Shown here: positions 7,653 through 15,451 of the stretch, piece after piece
How the letters are laid out: the number at the start of each line of letters is the position of its first letter
Position numbering within the stretch: position 1 is the first letter of the stretch
Assembly: GCA_028280305.1 (NCBI GenBank)
Contig: JANQMC010000048.1
Location: 22,496 to 86,495 of the forward strand
Reading direction: 5' to 3'
Source: Pelagibius sp.
Lineage (GTDB): Bacteria > Pseudomonadota > Alphaproteobacteria > Kiloniellales > Kiloniellaceae
DNA: 64,000 nucleotides
The notes under the pieces: generated by a model
What the model saw: the letters and a program-made list of their open reading frames with translations, nothing else
What the model was told of the DNA's origin: nothing
Database searches by the model: none
Translations under genes and position numbers: made by a program

Positions 7653-8282
7653 TTAAGTGATGCTGGGATGCAAGATGGGGACGTAACCGGCGGCCAGGGC
7701 GGTCACGGTCGAGGCCGGCGTTATGACGGAGACCGTGACACCGGCCGGTCGCTGGCGGGGCGGGCCGTAGCCGCTGTGTGACCAGGGGTGAAGTGCTGAG
7801 CCCCGGACCAGCCATGGTCTCGGATCGTCCGGCAGCAGTACGAAGCTGCCGTCCGGCAGGTTTTCGAGATCGGCGTCGTGATGACGCTGGTGGCGCCGTT
7901 GATCGAGGCGGTCGGCATGAAGCCGGGCATCGACGTCGGGTTGCCGCGGTGGCCGCGCTTGGGTCCAGCCGGTCCCGGCGGCCCAGCAGGCGAGGAACTT
8001 CCGGTAGTCGTCGCGCCGGCAGTGGCCGCAGGGGCGATGGCCCGCCGCCAGCGCCACGGCTTCGTCGAGGAAGAACAGCTCTGTCCAGGATCCCGGCGTC
8101 ATCAACTGTCGCTGCACCTCCTTCCAGGCGAGGCGGCAGATGATCCAGGATTTGGTCCGCCAGCCTTGGCTGCGCAGCGCCCGGTCGTTGTTGTGAAGGC
8201 AGCCGCGATTGCCCATGACGAGGCCGCGGCTGTCCACGGCCTCGATGGTGGAGAAGGGCGTAACGCGGTTCTGCAGCGGCAT
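7653..8282 (-). CDS. Conserved hypothetical protein with CxxC motif
   Basis: The 209-residue protein begins MPLQNRVTPFSTIEAVDSRGLVMGNRGCLH and contains TELFFLDEAVALAAGHRPCGHCRRDDYRKF, which I recognise as typical of a conserved uncharacterised proteobacterial family. The GHRPCGHCRR stretch could bind a metal, and the C-terminal half holds ENLPDGSFVLLPDDPRPWLVRGSALHPWSHSGY. The start at 8280-8282 is chosen because family similarity begins there; the frame stays open upstream to 8429. It converges on the ABC exporter with ten bases between the stops. No function can be given. Confidence 0.7.
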   Translation of the reverse strand: MPLQNRVTPFSTIEAVDSRGLVMGNRGCLHNNDRALRSQGWRTKSWIICRLAWKEVQRQLMTPGSWTELFFLDEAVALAAGHRPCGHCRRDDYRKFLACWAAGTGWTQARPPRQPDVDARLHADRLDQRRHQRHHDADLENLPDGSFVLLPDDPRPWLVRGSALHPWSHSGYGPPRQRPAGVTVSVITPASTVTALAAGYVPILHPSIT

Positions 8283-8492
8283 TCCAGGTTCTCTGTGGTC
8301 AACCCGCCGGCCGGCGGCCTTGAAAGCGCCGGATCGAAAGATTGTGGACGGACAGTCTATCACCTCCGGCACGGCGCAGGGATGGTGCCCTTCACCGGTG
8401 AAGGCGTCGCGTGATGTTCCTGACAGCACGCTGGCAGGAGTCGTCGGTTAGGTTCCGCTGAAGGTACCCGGAACCAAGGATCAGCGGCTGAC

Positions 8493-9374
8493 ATGGCGAC
8501 ACCAAAGACCGGAAACGATATTGCCCTTGGCACGTTTTACATGATCCTTGCGGCGCTGCTGTTGGCGCTGGGCGCCACTTCGGCACGACTTGCGGCCAGC
8601 GATCTGAACGTCTTTACCCTCGTATTCTGGTCGAACCTGTGGATGTTCGCTCTGATGTGCGCCTGGGTGTCATTCAAGCCCCCGGCCGGTGGTATCGGAA
8701 CGAAGCGGCTGGCACGGCATTTTTTGCGGTCGGTCTTCACCTACAGCGCCTTGGTGACGTACTTCTACGCCTTGGCGCAGATCCCCTTTGCCAATGCGGT
8801 TATCCTGCAGTCGATGGGTCCGATCTTCGTTCCCGTTCTGGCACTGCTCATTTATCGCCGCTTGTCGGATCGCTATGTCTGGCTCGGTGTGCTGATAAGT
8901 TTCGCCGGTGTGGCCATGATCATTCAGCCCGGCAACCTCGGGATATCCCTGGGTGATGCCTCTGCCATCCTTGCTGCGCTCGGCGGTGCGGCTGCGGCGC
9001 TCGTCATCTGGTCGTTGTCGACGACCGAGCCGCCTGTCCGGCAGATGTTCTATTTCTCACTCTTTGCGCTGCTTCTCTCGGCCATTCCACTGCCCTGGAC
9101 ATGGTCCTGGCCCAGCTCAACGCAGCTCTGGCAAATCGCTTTCGTCGCCGCTTTCACGCTTATCGGACAGTATTTCTATGCCAAGGCCTTTTCAGCCGCG
9201 CCCGCCGACAAGGTGAATACCTGGAGCTACATGACAATTGTGTTCGCGGCGGGCATCGGCTTTGTCGCTTGGAACGAGCCCATCCTTGCAGTGACGGTCG
9301 GCGGTGCGGTCTTGGTTGTGGGCGGTGCCCATCTGGCGACACGGGAACGCAAGGTTGCGCACAGCAGCCCTTGA
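8493..9374 (+). CDS. DMT superfamily transporter with two EamA repeats
   Basis: This 293-residue protein shows about ten hydrophobic helices arranged as two EamA halves. The first half has LVTYFYALAQIPFANAVILQSMGPIFVPVLALLIYRR, the usual EamA signature, and the second ends with SAAPADKVNTWSYMTIVFAAGIGFVAWNEP. Such proteins are inner-membrane drug/metabolite transporters that commonly export amino acids, nucleosides or small organics. The substrate is not predictable. It stands alone, converging on ndh with about 20 bases between stops. Confidence 0.85.
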   Translation: MATPKTGNDIALGTFYMILAALLLALGATSARLAASDLNVFTLVFWSNLWMFALMCAWVSFKPPAGGIGTKRLARHFLRSVFTYSALVTYFYALAQIPFANAVILQSMGPIFVPVLALLIYRRLSDRYVWLGVLISFAGVAMIIQPGNLGISLGDASAILAALGGAAAALVIWSLSTTEPPVRQMFYFSLFALLLSAIPLPWTWSWPSSTQLWQIAFVAAFTLIGQYFYAKAFSAAPADKVNTWSYMTIVFAAGIGFVAWNEPILAVTVGGAVLVVGGAHLATRERKVAHSSP

Positions 9375-9396
9375 TCCTGCACAAGAAGAGCCGGCC

Positions 9397-10722
9397 TCAA
9401 TGCAGCTTCAGCTTCGGCCTGACGATGCGATTGACGTGGCCGACCAGGATCAGGGCGAGGCCCTTGATCCAGCCATGGATGGCGATGAGGTGCATGCGGT
9501 AGAGGGAGGTGTAGGCGATGCGGGCGAGGCGGCCCTCGATCGCCATGCGGCCGCCGACCAGGTTGCCCATCAGGCTGCCGACGGTGGAAAAACGGCTGAG
9601 CGCGACCAGCGATCCCCTGTCGTTGTACACGAAGTCCTTCGGGGAGCGGCCCTCGGTCAGCGCGACGATGTTCTCGAAGACCTGGGTCGCCATCTGATGG
9701 GCGGCCTGGGCGCGCGGCGGGATCGGACGCTCTTCGCCTTCCGGGGTGTAGGCACAGCAGTCGCCGATGGCGAAGATGCGCGGGTCCCGGGTCGTCTGCA
9801 GGCTCGGCCCGACGATCAGGCGGTTCGCCCGGTCCACCTCAAGCCCGTCGAGGGCGGAGAGGTAATCCGGGCCCTTCACGCCTGCCGCCCAGAGGGTCAG
9901 CTCCGCATCGATGGTCCGGCCGCTTTTCGTTTTCACGGCGCCGGGCGTCACCGCTTCGACGACGGTGTCGGTGAGGATCTCGACCCCGAGGGCTTCGAGC
10001 TCGGCGGCGGCGGCCTCGGAGAGTTTTTCCGGCAGGGCGGGCAGGATGCGCGGACCGGCTTCCAGGATCGTGACCTTAAGGCGCGTCTCGTCGAAGACCT
10101 CCAGGCCGTAGTGGCGCAGCGCATGGGCGGCGTTGTAGAGCTCGGCGGCCAGTTCGACCCCGGTGGCCCCGGCGCCGACGATGGCGATCCGCACCCGGCT
10201 GTCGCTCTCGCCCTGGGCGAAGTTGTGTGTGACGCGCAGGCAGGCGTTCAACAGCTTGGAGCGGAAGTGGTCCGCCTGGCTGCGGTCTTCCAGGAAGAGG
10301 GCATGCTCCAGCACGCCGGGAATGCCGAAGTCGTTGGAGATTCCGCCGACGGCGAGCACGAGGTAGTCGTAGCGGATGCTGTGGGCGCCGATGACCTCCC
10401 GCCCGTCTTCGTCCGTAAGCGGTGCCGTGTGCACCAGACGCCTTTCCCGGTCGACCCCGGCGAAGGTGCCGTAGAAGAAGCGGTAACCCCAGCGCACGCC
10501 GTGGCCGCCGTAGCCGACCTCGTCCATGTTGGCATCCAGCGAGCCCGCCGCCACTTCGTGCAGCAGCGGCTTCCAGATATGCGTGCGGTTGCGTTCCACA
10601 AGGATGATGTCGTAGCCGTCGCGCCCGAAGCGGTTGCCGAGGCGGCGCACAAGTTCCAGGCCGCCGGCGCCGCCGCCGACCACGACGATCTGCGTTTTTT
10701 GCTGCTCCGCCGTCGCGGCCAT
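9397..10722 (-). CDS. ndh: Type II NADH dehydrogenase (NDH-2)
   Basis: The 441-residue flavoprotein oxidises NADH and passes electrons to quinone without pumping protons. The FAD-binding motif VVVGGGAGG is near residues 14-22, the second dinucleotide fold VGAGATGVELAAEL is mid-protein, and FAIGDCC is the FAD-contacting motif of the family. The AQ segment before the C-terminus (PPRAQAAHQMATQV) fits the quinone-site region. The C-terminus has hydrophobic and basic residues (GWIKGLALILVGHVNRIV) suited to peripheral membrane attachment. It appears to be monocistronic. Confidence 0.88.
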   Translation of the reverse strand: MAATAEQQKTQIVVVGGGAGGLELVRRLGNRFGRDGYDIILVERNRTHIWKPLLHEVAAGSLDANMDEVGYGGHGVRWGYRFFYGTFAGVDRERRLVHTAPLTDEDGREVIGAHSIRYDYLVLAVGGISNDFGIPGVLEHALFLEDRSQADHFRSKLLNACLRVTHNFAQGESDSRVRIAIVGAGATGVELAAELYNAAHALRHYGLEVFDETRLKVTILEAGPRILPALPEKLSEAAAAELEALGVEILTDTVVEAVTPGAVKTKSGRTIDAELTLWAAGVKGPDYLSALDGLEVDRANRLIVGPSLQTTRDPRIFAIGDCCAYTPEGEERPIPPRAQAAHQMATQVFENIVALTEGRSPKDFVYNDRGSLVALSRFSTVGSLMGNLVGGRMAIEGRLARIAYTSLYRMHLIAIHGWIKGLALILVGHVNRIVRPKLKLH

Positions 10723-10955
10723 GCTTCGCCTTGCTTTCTTTGGAGGGGGGAAACCGGAATCTTCGGAACCGGATTATGTCGGGCGGCGTCTTCGACTGCA
10801 ATTCCCACATTGCATGGACTCGAAGGCATAATGCCTGCTCAGAAAGTGCGTGTGGATTGACGATCTCGCTAGTGGCGTAGATGAAGGCTGCGAGTTTAGA
10901 AGGGCCCGTCCGGCGATCGGTTGCTTAAGAAGAGTCTCGACAGGGGGAGTGTGCC

Positions 10956-11522
10956 TTGAGTGAATCAGAGAGAAGACGCATTGGGCCAGCTTTGCTGATC
11001 GGGTTTTATCCCTTTGCTTTGGTGCTGCTTTCCATTGCCGTCAACTTGGCGGTGTTCGGCGTGAAGCCGGTCGCGGTCGCGCTGCCGTCATCGGAATCCT
11101 ATGCTGCTTTGACCGTTGCCGGGGTTCTGCTCCTTGCAAACCATAGCTGGTTGATGACTGCGACTGAACTGACCCGCGTGAGGTTTAACCTGGCCGCGAG
11201 TCCGGAGGAGCGGGCGGCGAAAGGAATCGATCGCCAAGCCCCGTCCCAAGCCGCAGCGGATGAACTGGGGCGGCATCACAATGCGCATCGAAACACCACC
11301 GAAAATGCCGTGTACTTCGTTTTTCTGATGCTGATCCTGGTTTTCGTTTCGCCGCCAATTCTTGTCGTGCAGGTCTGGGCAATCGGCTTCGGCATTGCCC
11401 GTCTTGGCTACACCTACAGCTACCTCGCCGGAAAAACAGGTCTTCGCGGCCTCTTCATGAGCCTGAGCCTGCTGCCGCTCTATGGCATGGCCAGCTACCT
11501 CGTGTTGGCTTTTGTTGTCTAG
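10956..11522 (+). CDS. MAPEG family membrane protein
   Basis: The 188-residue protein has four hydrophobic segments and the MAPEG-like RxHxNxxE signature region LGRHHNAHRNTTENAVYFVFLM. A conserved GIARLGYTYSYLAGK follows in the third to fourth helices. MAPEG proteins are membrane enzymes or enzyme-like proteins of glutathione and eicosanoid metabolism; the bacterial substrate is unknown. The TTG at 10956-10958 has a strong GGGGGAG about seven bases before it. Its TAG stop overlaps the stop of a remnant of the neighbouring MotB-like gene read on the opposite strand. Confidence 0.8.
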   Translation: MSESERRRIGPALLIGFYPFALVLLSIAVNLAVFGVKPVAVALPSSESYAALTVAGVLLLANHSWLMTATELTRVRFNLAASPEERAAKGIDRQAPSQAAADELGRHHNAHRNTTENAVYFVFLMLILVFVSPPILVVQVWAIGFGIARLGYTYSYLAGKTGLRGLFMSLSLLPLYGMASYLVLAFVV

Positions 11523-11524
11523 CG

Positions 11525-11559
11525 CTGCGTCAGTTTGAATTCGATGCGGCGGTTGCGGC
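11525..11559. repeat. Direct repeat, outer copy (remnant of MotB-like gene 3' end)
   Basis: These 35 bases are identical to 12575-12609, the last codons of the MotB-like gene. Read on the minus strand, this copy encodes RNRRIEFKLTQR and then a stop, with the final arginine as CGC instead of AGA. It appears to be the original end of the gene, displaced by an insertion. Confidence 0.85.
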
Positions 11560-11578
11560 TCCGCTCACTACAAGAGCG

Positions 11579-12307
11579 TCAGTTCGTCGCCGCGATCTGA
11601 ACCTTCCCGTCGTTCAGGAAGCAGGTTTTGTCGAACAGCGTGAGGTCCAGGGGATTCGGCAAGCGGACGTCCTCAAGACCGGGGCACGGTCTTGTTGAGG
11701 GATCGTAGGAGCGGTCGATCTGGGAGATGAACACGATGATCAATCCCCTGTCGGCGGCGAGTGATTTCAGCGCACGCACCTGAGCCATGAGTGTCGGGTT
11801 CTCCCGCTTCTGATCCAGAAGCTGCAGGTAATCTATGACCACCACGGCACCGGATGGCGCGGCCGCCAGCCGATTGATGATGTAGTCGGCGTTGATGGCG
11901 TCGGAGGTATCGAAGGCGAAGCGATCACTGAGAGTCGCGGGATCCCCGGCAACCTTTCGGATGCGATCCAGAACCTCGTTCTCGTTGTACTCTAAGGTGA
12001 AGAACACCCCGTATCGGCCTCGTTTTATGGCTTCCACGATGAGTTCTAGGCTCATTAGCGTCTTACCGTGTCCGGGACGCGCAGCCAGCAGCACCAAGTC
12101 CCCCGGGTTCAAACGGGCGAGCAAATCATGCGACGGGCCGGTGGCGGCTACCCGGGCGGCAAGCAGGCTCCAACTACTGAAGCCCTCTTCCCCGGCAACA
12201 CGATCCAGTGCCGCGTTCAGCGGTATATGCTCTGCGCGGGACAGCACTCTGGCCCGACGTTTCAGGCGATAGATGGGTGCAGACAGTTTCAGTGCGAGCA
12301 GTTTCAT
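11579..12307 (-). CDS. DnaB/RecA-fold P-loop ATPase, orphan DNA helicase-like protein
   Basis: The 242-residue protein carries a short helical N-terminus (APIYRLKRRARVLSRAEHIPLNAALDRVA) and then a RecA-type core. Walker A is ARPGHGKT (residues 76-83), Walker B VVVIDY (155-160), followed by LQLLDQKRENP, and a sensor stretch IVFISQIDRS (191-200). This matches the C-terminal ATPase part of DnaB helicases, but the DnaB N-terminal primase-binding domain is missing. An AGGAGG lies seven bases before the ATG at 12305-12307. A six-base inverted repeat (ATTGCG, CGCAAT) lies just upstream of the ribosome-binding site. The gene lies between direct repeats, suggesting transfer. Its role is unknown. Confidence 0.8.
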   Translation of the reverse strand: MKLLALKLSAPIYRLKRRARVLSRAEHIPLNAALDRVAGEEGFSSWSLLAARVAATGPSHDLLARLNPGDLVLLAARPGHGKTLMSLELIVEAIKRGRYGVFFTLEYNENEVLDRIRKVAGDPATLSDRFAFDTSDAINADYIINRLAAAPSGAVVVIDYLQLLDQKRENPTLMAQVRALKSLAADRGLIIVFISQIDRSYDPSTRPCPGLEDVRLPNPLDLTLFDKTCFLNDGKVQIAATN

Positions 12308-12568
12308 ACGAAAACCTCCTATTGCGGGTGGTCGTCGCAATCCCTCCTTATGCGTGGTGCCCGAACAGTCGGTTCGATGAGATCAGAGCCCCATATGTCA
12401 GATACTTTCCCGGATGGAGGGGGGAGGCATGGGCCATGGCCTGATCGTTAGTATGGGCCAAGTTCGAGCGGATTCGCAATCACCGGGAAGCAGCTCTGGG
12501 CACGGAGATACGGCAACAAGGGCCCCGCATTTTGCCTTTGAGGACGTGACGCCCAAGCCGTTCCTAAC

Positions 12569-13996
12569 CTATCTCTGCGTCAGTTTGAATTCGATGCGGC
12601 GGTTGCGGCGGAAGGCGATTTCGTCGTCGCCGCCGTCCAGTGGCTGGAACTCGCCGAAGCCGGTGGCGGCGAGACGGTTGGCCGGGATGCCGCGGTCGAT
12701 CATGAACTTCACCACGGCGATGGCGCGGGCGGCGGAGAGTTCCCAATTGGAGGGGAACTGGAAGGTGGCGATGGGCGCCCGGTCGGTGTGGCCGTCGACC
12801 CGCATCACCCAGTCCAGCTCCGGCGGAATGGTGCCGGAGATTTCCTTCAGGGTTTCCGCGAGGCGGCCGAGCTGTACCCGGCCCTGATCGCCGATGGTGG
12901 CGGAGCCGCTCTGGAACAGGATCTCAGACTGGAAAACGAAACGGTCGCCGACGATGCGGATGTCCTGGCGATTGCCGATGGCTTCGCGCAGCCGCCCGAA
13001 GAATTCCGAGCGGTAGCGCGCCAGTTCCTGAACCTTGCTGGCCAGGGCGACGTTGAGGCGCTTTCCGAGGTCGGCGATCTGCACCTGCTGGGCTTCGTTT
13101 TCCGCTTCGGCCAGGTCGAGGGCTTCCGACAATGTGGAAAGCTGCTGACGCAGGGTGGCCAGTTGCTGGTTCAGCAGGGTGATCTGGATCTGCGCTTCCT
13201 CGGAGAGCTGCTGCTGCTCGGCCAGGGCGGCGGAGGTGTCGCGGCCTGCCGCCTCGGCCGCCTGCAGCTTTTTCACCAGATCGTCGCGCAGGGACTTCAG
13301 TATCGCCAGTTCTGCCAACTGGGCTTCGATCTTGGCCTTGTCGGCGTCGATGGTTTTGTAGGCGTCTTCCAATTCCGCCGCATTCGCCGCGATGGCGGCC
13401 AAGGCCTCTTCGAGTCTTTTCTGGTCGGTCTGCATGCGCGCGAGGGCGGCATCGAGTTCGGCCTGGCGCGCATCCAGCGCCTGCCGGGTTTCGGCCAATG
13501 CGGTCTCCCGCTCGGCGAGCGCGCTGCGGCTTTGCTCGAGTTCTTCCTCACTGGCTTCGGCAAGGGCGGCGAGGCGGTTGGTTTCGTCCTGTTCGGCGGC
13601 CAGCAGGCTGGCCAGGCTGTCGCGTTCATCGGCGAGGGCGGCAAGCTGCGCCGCCAGGGATTCACGCTGTTCGGTCAGCGCCGCCAACTGCCCGGCCAGG
13701 GATTCCCGCGCCGCCAGGGAAGACTGAAGTTCGGAGGAAAGCTGGGCGATGTTGACCCGCAGCTCCGTATTGGCGTTGCGTTCCAGCGCCAGCAGGTCGG
13801 CCAGTTCGTTGATCTCGTTTTCCAGCCGCAGCAGGGCCTCGTCCTTGCCGGAGATGGCGACCGAGAGGAAGAACTGCGCCACCATGAAGACCATCAAGAC
13901 GAAGATGACGACCAGCAGAAGGGTCGCAAGGCCGTCGACAAAGCCCGGCCAGATGTTGATGGAGCGGCGGGAACCGCCACGGCCCAGGGCGTACAT
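12569..13996 (-). CDS. MotB/OmpA-domain peptidoglycan-binding protein with long coiled coil
   Basis: The 475-residue protein has one transmembrane helix (about 20-45, FVDGLATLLLVVIFVLMVFMVAQFFL), a very long coiled coil (about 50-330) rich in Ala, Glu, Gln and Leu, and an OmpA-type C-terminal domain (about 345-475) with VMRVDGHTDRAPI and NWELSAARAIAVVKFMID. It resembles a stator B subunit, with Asp21 in FVDG as a possible proton-relay residue. It follows its MotA-like partner by six bases. Its 3' end coincides with one direct repeat of the candidate insertion. No flagellar genes are nearby, so a flagellar role is not supported. Confidence 0.8.
   Translation of the reverse strand: MYALGRGGSRRSINIWPGFVDGLATLLLVVIFVLMVFMVAQFFLSVAISGKDEALLRLENEINELADLLALERNANTELRVNIAQLSSELQSSLAARESLAGQLAALTEQRESLAAQLAALADERDSLASLLAAEQDETNRLAALAEASEEELEQSRSALAERETALAETRQALDARQAELDAALARMQTDQKRLEEALAAIAANAAELEDAYKTIDADKAKIEAQLAELAILKSLRDDLVKKLQAAEAAGRDTSAALAEQQQLSEEAQIQITLLNQQLATLRQQLSTLSEALDLAEAENEAQQVQIADLGKRLNVALASKVQELARYRSEFFGRLREAIGNRQDIRIVGDRFVFQSEILFQSGSATIGDQGRVQLGRLAETLKEISGTIPPELDWVMRVDGHTDRAPIATFQFPSNWELSAARAIAVVKFMIDRGIPANRLAATGFGEFQPLDGGDDEIAFRRNRRIEFKLTQR
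12575..12609. repeat. Direct repeat, inner copy (3' end of MotB-like gene)
   Basis: These 35 bases code the end of the MotB-like protein on the minus strand and match 11525-11559 exactly. The base change just after the repeat keeps the last residue arginine and the stop TAG. Confidence 0.85.
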
Positions 13997-14002
13997 GCCG
14001 GG

Positions 14003-15154
14003 CTATTCCTCTTCAGCCATGGCGGCCAGGGTGCGGGTCAGCAGGCGGATCTCGCCGCGCAGTTCCTCGACCGCCTGATCGCGGCCGCTGGCCATCTCTG
14101 CGGAGATGCGCTCCAGCCGCAGGTCGAGGTTGCGGATGTGCCCCTTGGTCGCCTTGTCGAAACCCCCGTCCTCGCCGCCGGCATCGGCGATGCGGGCGAG
14201 AATCGGTTTCAGGCTGGCCTGGGTTTCGGCGATCGACAGCATGACGGACTGCTCCGTGCGCATGTGGTCGGTCAGGCTGCTCAGCCGCTCGGTGAGGGCG
14301 GCGAGGTTCTGGTTCACCAGACCCCGGTCTTCCTCACCCCGCGCCACGGTGCGCTGAAGCATTTCCAGGCTGTCGGCGGTTTTTTCCAAGAGCGCGTGGA
14401 CGTAGGCGGAAACAGGCTGGTCGCCCTCGCCGGAGGCACCGGCGCTGCCCAGCTTGGTGACGCTGGAAAGCCACTCTTCCAGCTCGTTCACGAAGCGGTT
14501 ATGGGCCTGGGCCGAATTCAGTTCCAGGAAGCCCAGCACCAGCGAACCGGCGAGGCCGAAGAGCGAGGAACTGAAGGCCGTGCCCATGCCCGACAGCGGG
14601 GCCTCCAGGCCGCCCTTCAATTCTTCGAAGAGGGAGACCGGATCGTTACCGCCGGAGAGGCCGCCGATGGTCTGGCCAACCGCGTTCACCGTGTCCAGCA
14701 GGCCCCAGAAGGTGCCCAGCAGGCCGAGAAAGATCAGCAGTCCGATGATGTAGCGGGAGATTTCATGAGATTCCTCGATGCGGGCGTGGATCGTATCCAG
14801 CAGGGTGCGCATCGACATGGTCGAGAGGCTGAGGCGCCCGGCGCGGTCACCGATCATCGTCACCATGGGGCCGAGCAGGCGCGGCGGCGTATCCTGGGAC
14901 AGGGTGCCGGGGAAGATCAGGCCGCCGCGGCTCTCCCGGCGCAGGGTTTCCAGCCAGTGGATCTCGCCGCGCAGCCCCAGCACCTGGACAAAGCTGAGCC
15001 CGATGCCGAAGAACAGGATCAGCATGATCAGGCCGTTGAGCAGCCAGTTGGCGAGAAAGGCATCCTGGAGCTGCGGTGCGATAAAGGCGGCGGCGATCAG
15101 CACGGCCACCAGAAAGAGCACCATGCGGAGGAGGTAGGTCTGCAGGAAGGACAT
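14003..15154 (-). CDS. MotA/TolQ/ExbB-like proton channel protein
   Basis: The protein (about 383 residues from the chosen start) has N-terminal helices, then ISRYIIGLLIFLGLLGTFWGLLDTV, a segment typical of MotA/TolQ/ExbB channels, and a second pair of helices with LSGMGTAFSSSLFGLAGSLVLGFLEL. The C-terminal region is largely helical and cytoplasmic. It forms a pair with the MotB-like protein downstream and probably uses the proton gradient to move or signal to the peptidoglycan-bound domain. The start is uncertain: an alternative ATG lies at 15211 and the frame opens to 15280, but the upstream part includes short tandem repeats. Confidence 0.75.
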   Translation of the reverse strand: MSFLQTYLLRMVLFLVAVLIAAAFIAPQLQDAFLANWLLNGLIMLILFFGIGLSFVQVLGLRGEIHWLETLRRESRGGLIFPGTLSQDTPPRLLGPMVTMIGDRAGRLSLSTMSMRTLLDTIHARIEESHEISRYIIGLLIFLGLLGTFWGLLDTVNAVGQTIGGLSGGNDPVSLFEELKGGLEAPLSGMGTAFSSSLFGLAGSLVLGFLELNSAQAHNRFVNELEEWLSSVTKLGSAGASGEGDQPVSAYVHALLEKTADSLEMLQRTVARGEEDRGLVNQNLAALTERLSSLTDHMRTEQSVMLSIAETQASLKPILARIADAGGEDGGFDKATKGHIRNLDLRLERISAEMASGRDQAVEELRGEIRLLTRTLAAMAEEE

Positions 15155-15233
15155 GCTTACGGTCTTTTCCTCGTGCCCGCCCCATTCCCCAAAGGCGGGC
15201 CGGTTGGTCATCGGTTCCGGCCGCTGAGCCGAA

Positions 15234-15286
15234 GTCGGGCCAAGACTGGGTCGGGTCAAGTCTGGGCCGGGCCGGGTCAAGGCCTG
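15234..15286. repeat. Three decayed tandem copies of a 16-bp unit
   Basis: Near-identical units start at 15234, 15250 and 15271 (consensus GTCGGGTCAAGNCTGG), with five extra bases before the third. They lie upstream of the MotA-like gene and support a start downstream of them. Confidence 0.6.
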
Positions 15287-15360
15287 ACCCTACATATCAC
15301 GTCCTTGGGCCTCGACACAGATTTTCGTATAAGCGGAAAATGCGGCAGAATCACGGCTAA

Positions 15361-15388
15361 CCGGTTGAATCAAGGATGATTCAACCGG
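15361..15388. repeat. Perfect 11-bp inverted repeat with 6-base loop
   Basis: The arms CCGGTTGAATC (15361-15371) and GATTCAACCGG (15378-15388) are exact complements. The stem lies between the OmpA-family gene and the MotA-like gene, both on the minus strand, and could fold in RNA at the 3' end of the former. There is no T-tract, so it is not a clear intrinsic terminator. Confidence 0.7.
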
Positions 15389-15451
15389 CAGATCATCGCC
15401 GTCGAACAGAAATCGGATTTGGCTGGTTTTGACCCGGAAAGGCTTTCGGGG

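Larger units (their letters stand above)
11525..12609. mobile_element. Candidate 1.05-kb insertion flanked by 35-bp direct repeats
   Basis: A segment of about 1,050 bases lies between two perfect 35-bp direct repeats. The inner repeat is the functional 3' end of the MotB-like gene and the outer is a detached copy that still includes a stop codon. This is the layout made by site-specific integration at a gene end, in which the incoming DNA restores the last codons. The only gene inside is a DnaB-like ATPase; I see no integrase or transposase. The 260 bases upstream of it, 12308-12568, hold no other gene. Confidence 0.6.

Noticed and set aside
12569..15154. Zorya-type defence system (ZorA/ZorB)
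   Set aside because: The MotA/MotB-like layout resembles ZorAB, but no ZorC, ZorD or ZorE gene adjoins it, and the neighbour ATPase lacks helicase-nuclease features of Zorya.
12569..15154. Flagellar stator motAB
   Set aside because: No flagellar or chemotaxis genes lie nearby and the B subunit has a very long coiled coil, so a flagellar name is not supported.
12788..15379. An 863-codon open frame on the plus strand
   Set aside because: It is the antisense of the MotA/MotB-like pair, with a repetitive Gly/Gln/Arg composition and no domain. It arises from GC-rich third positions.
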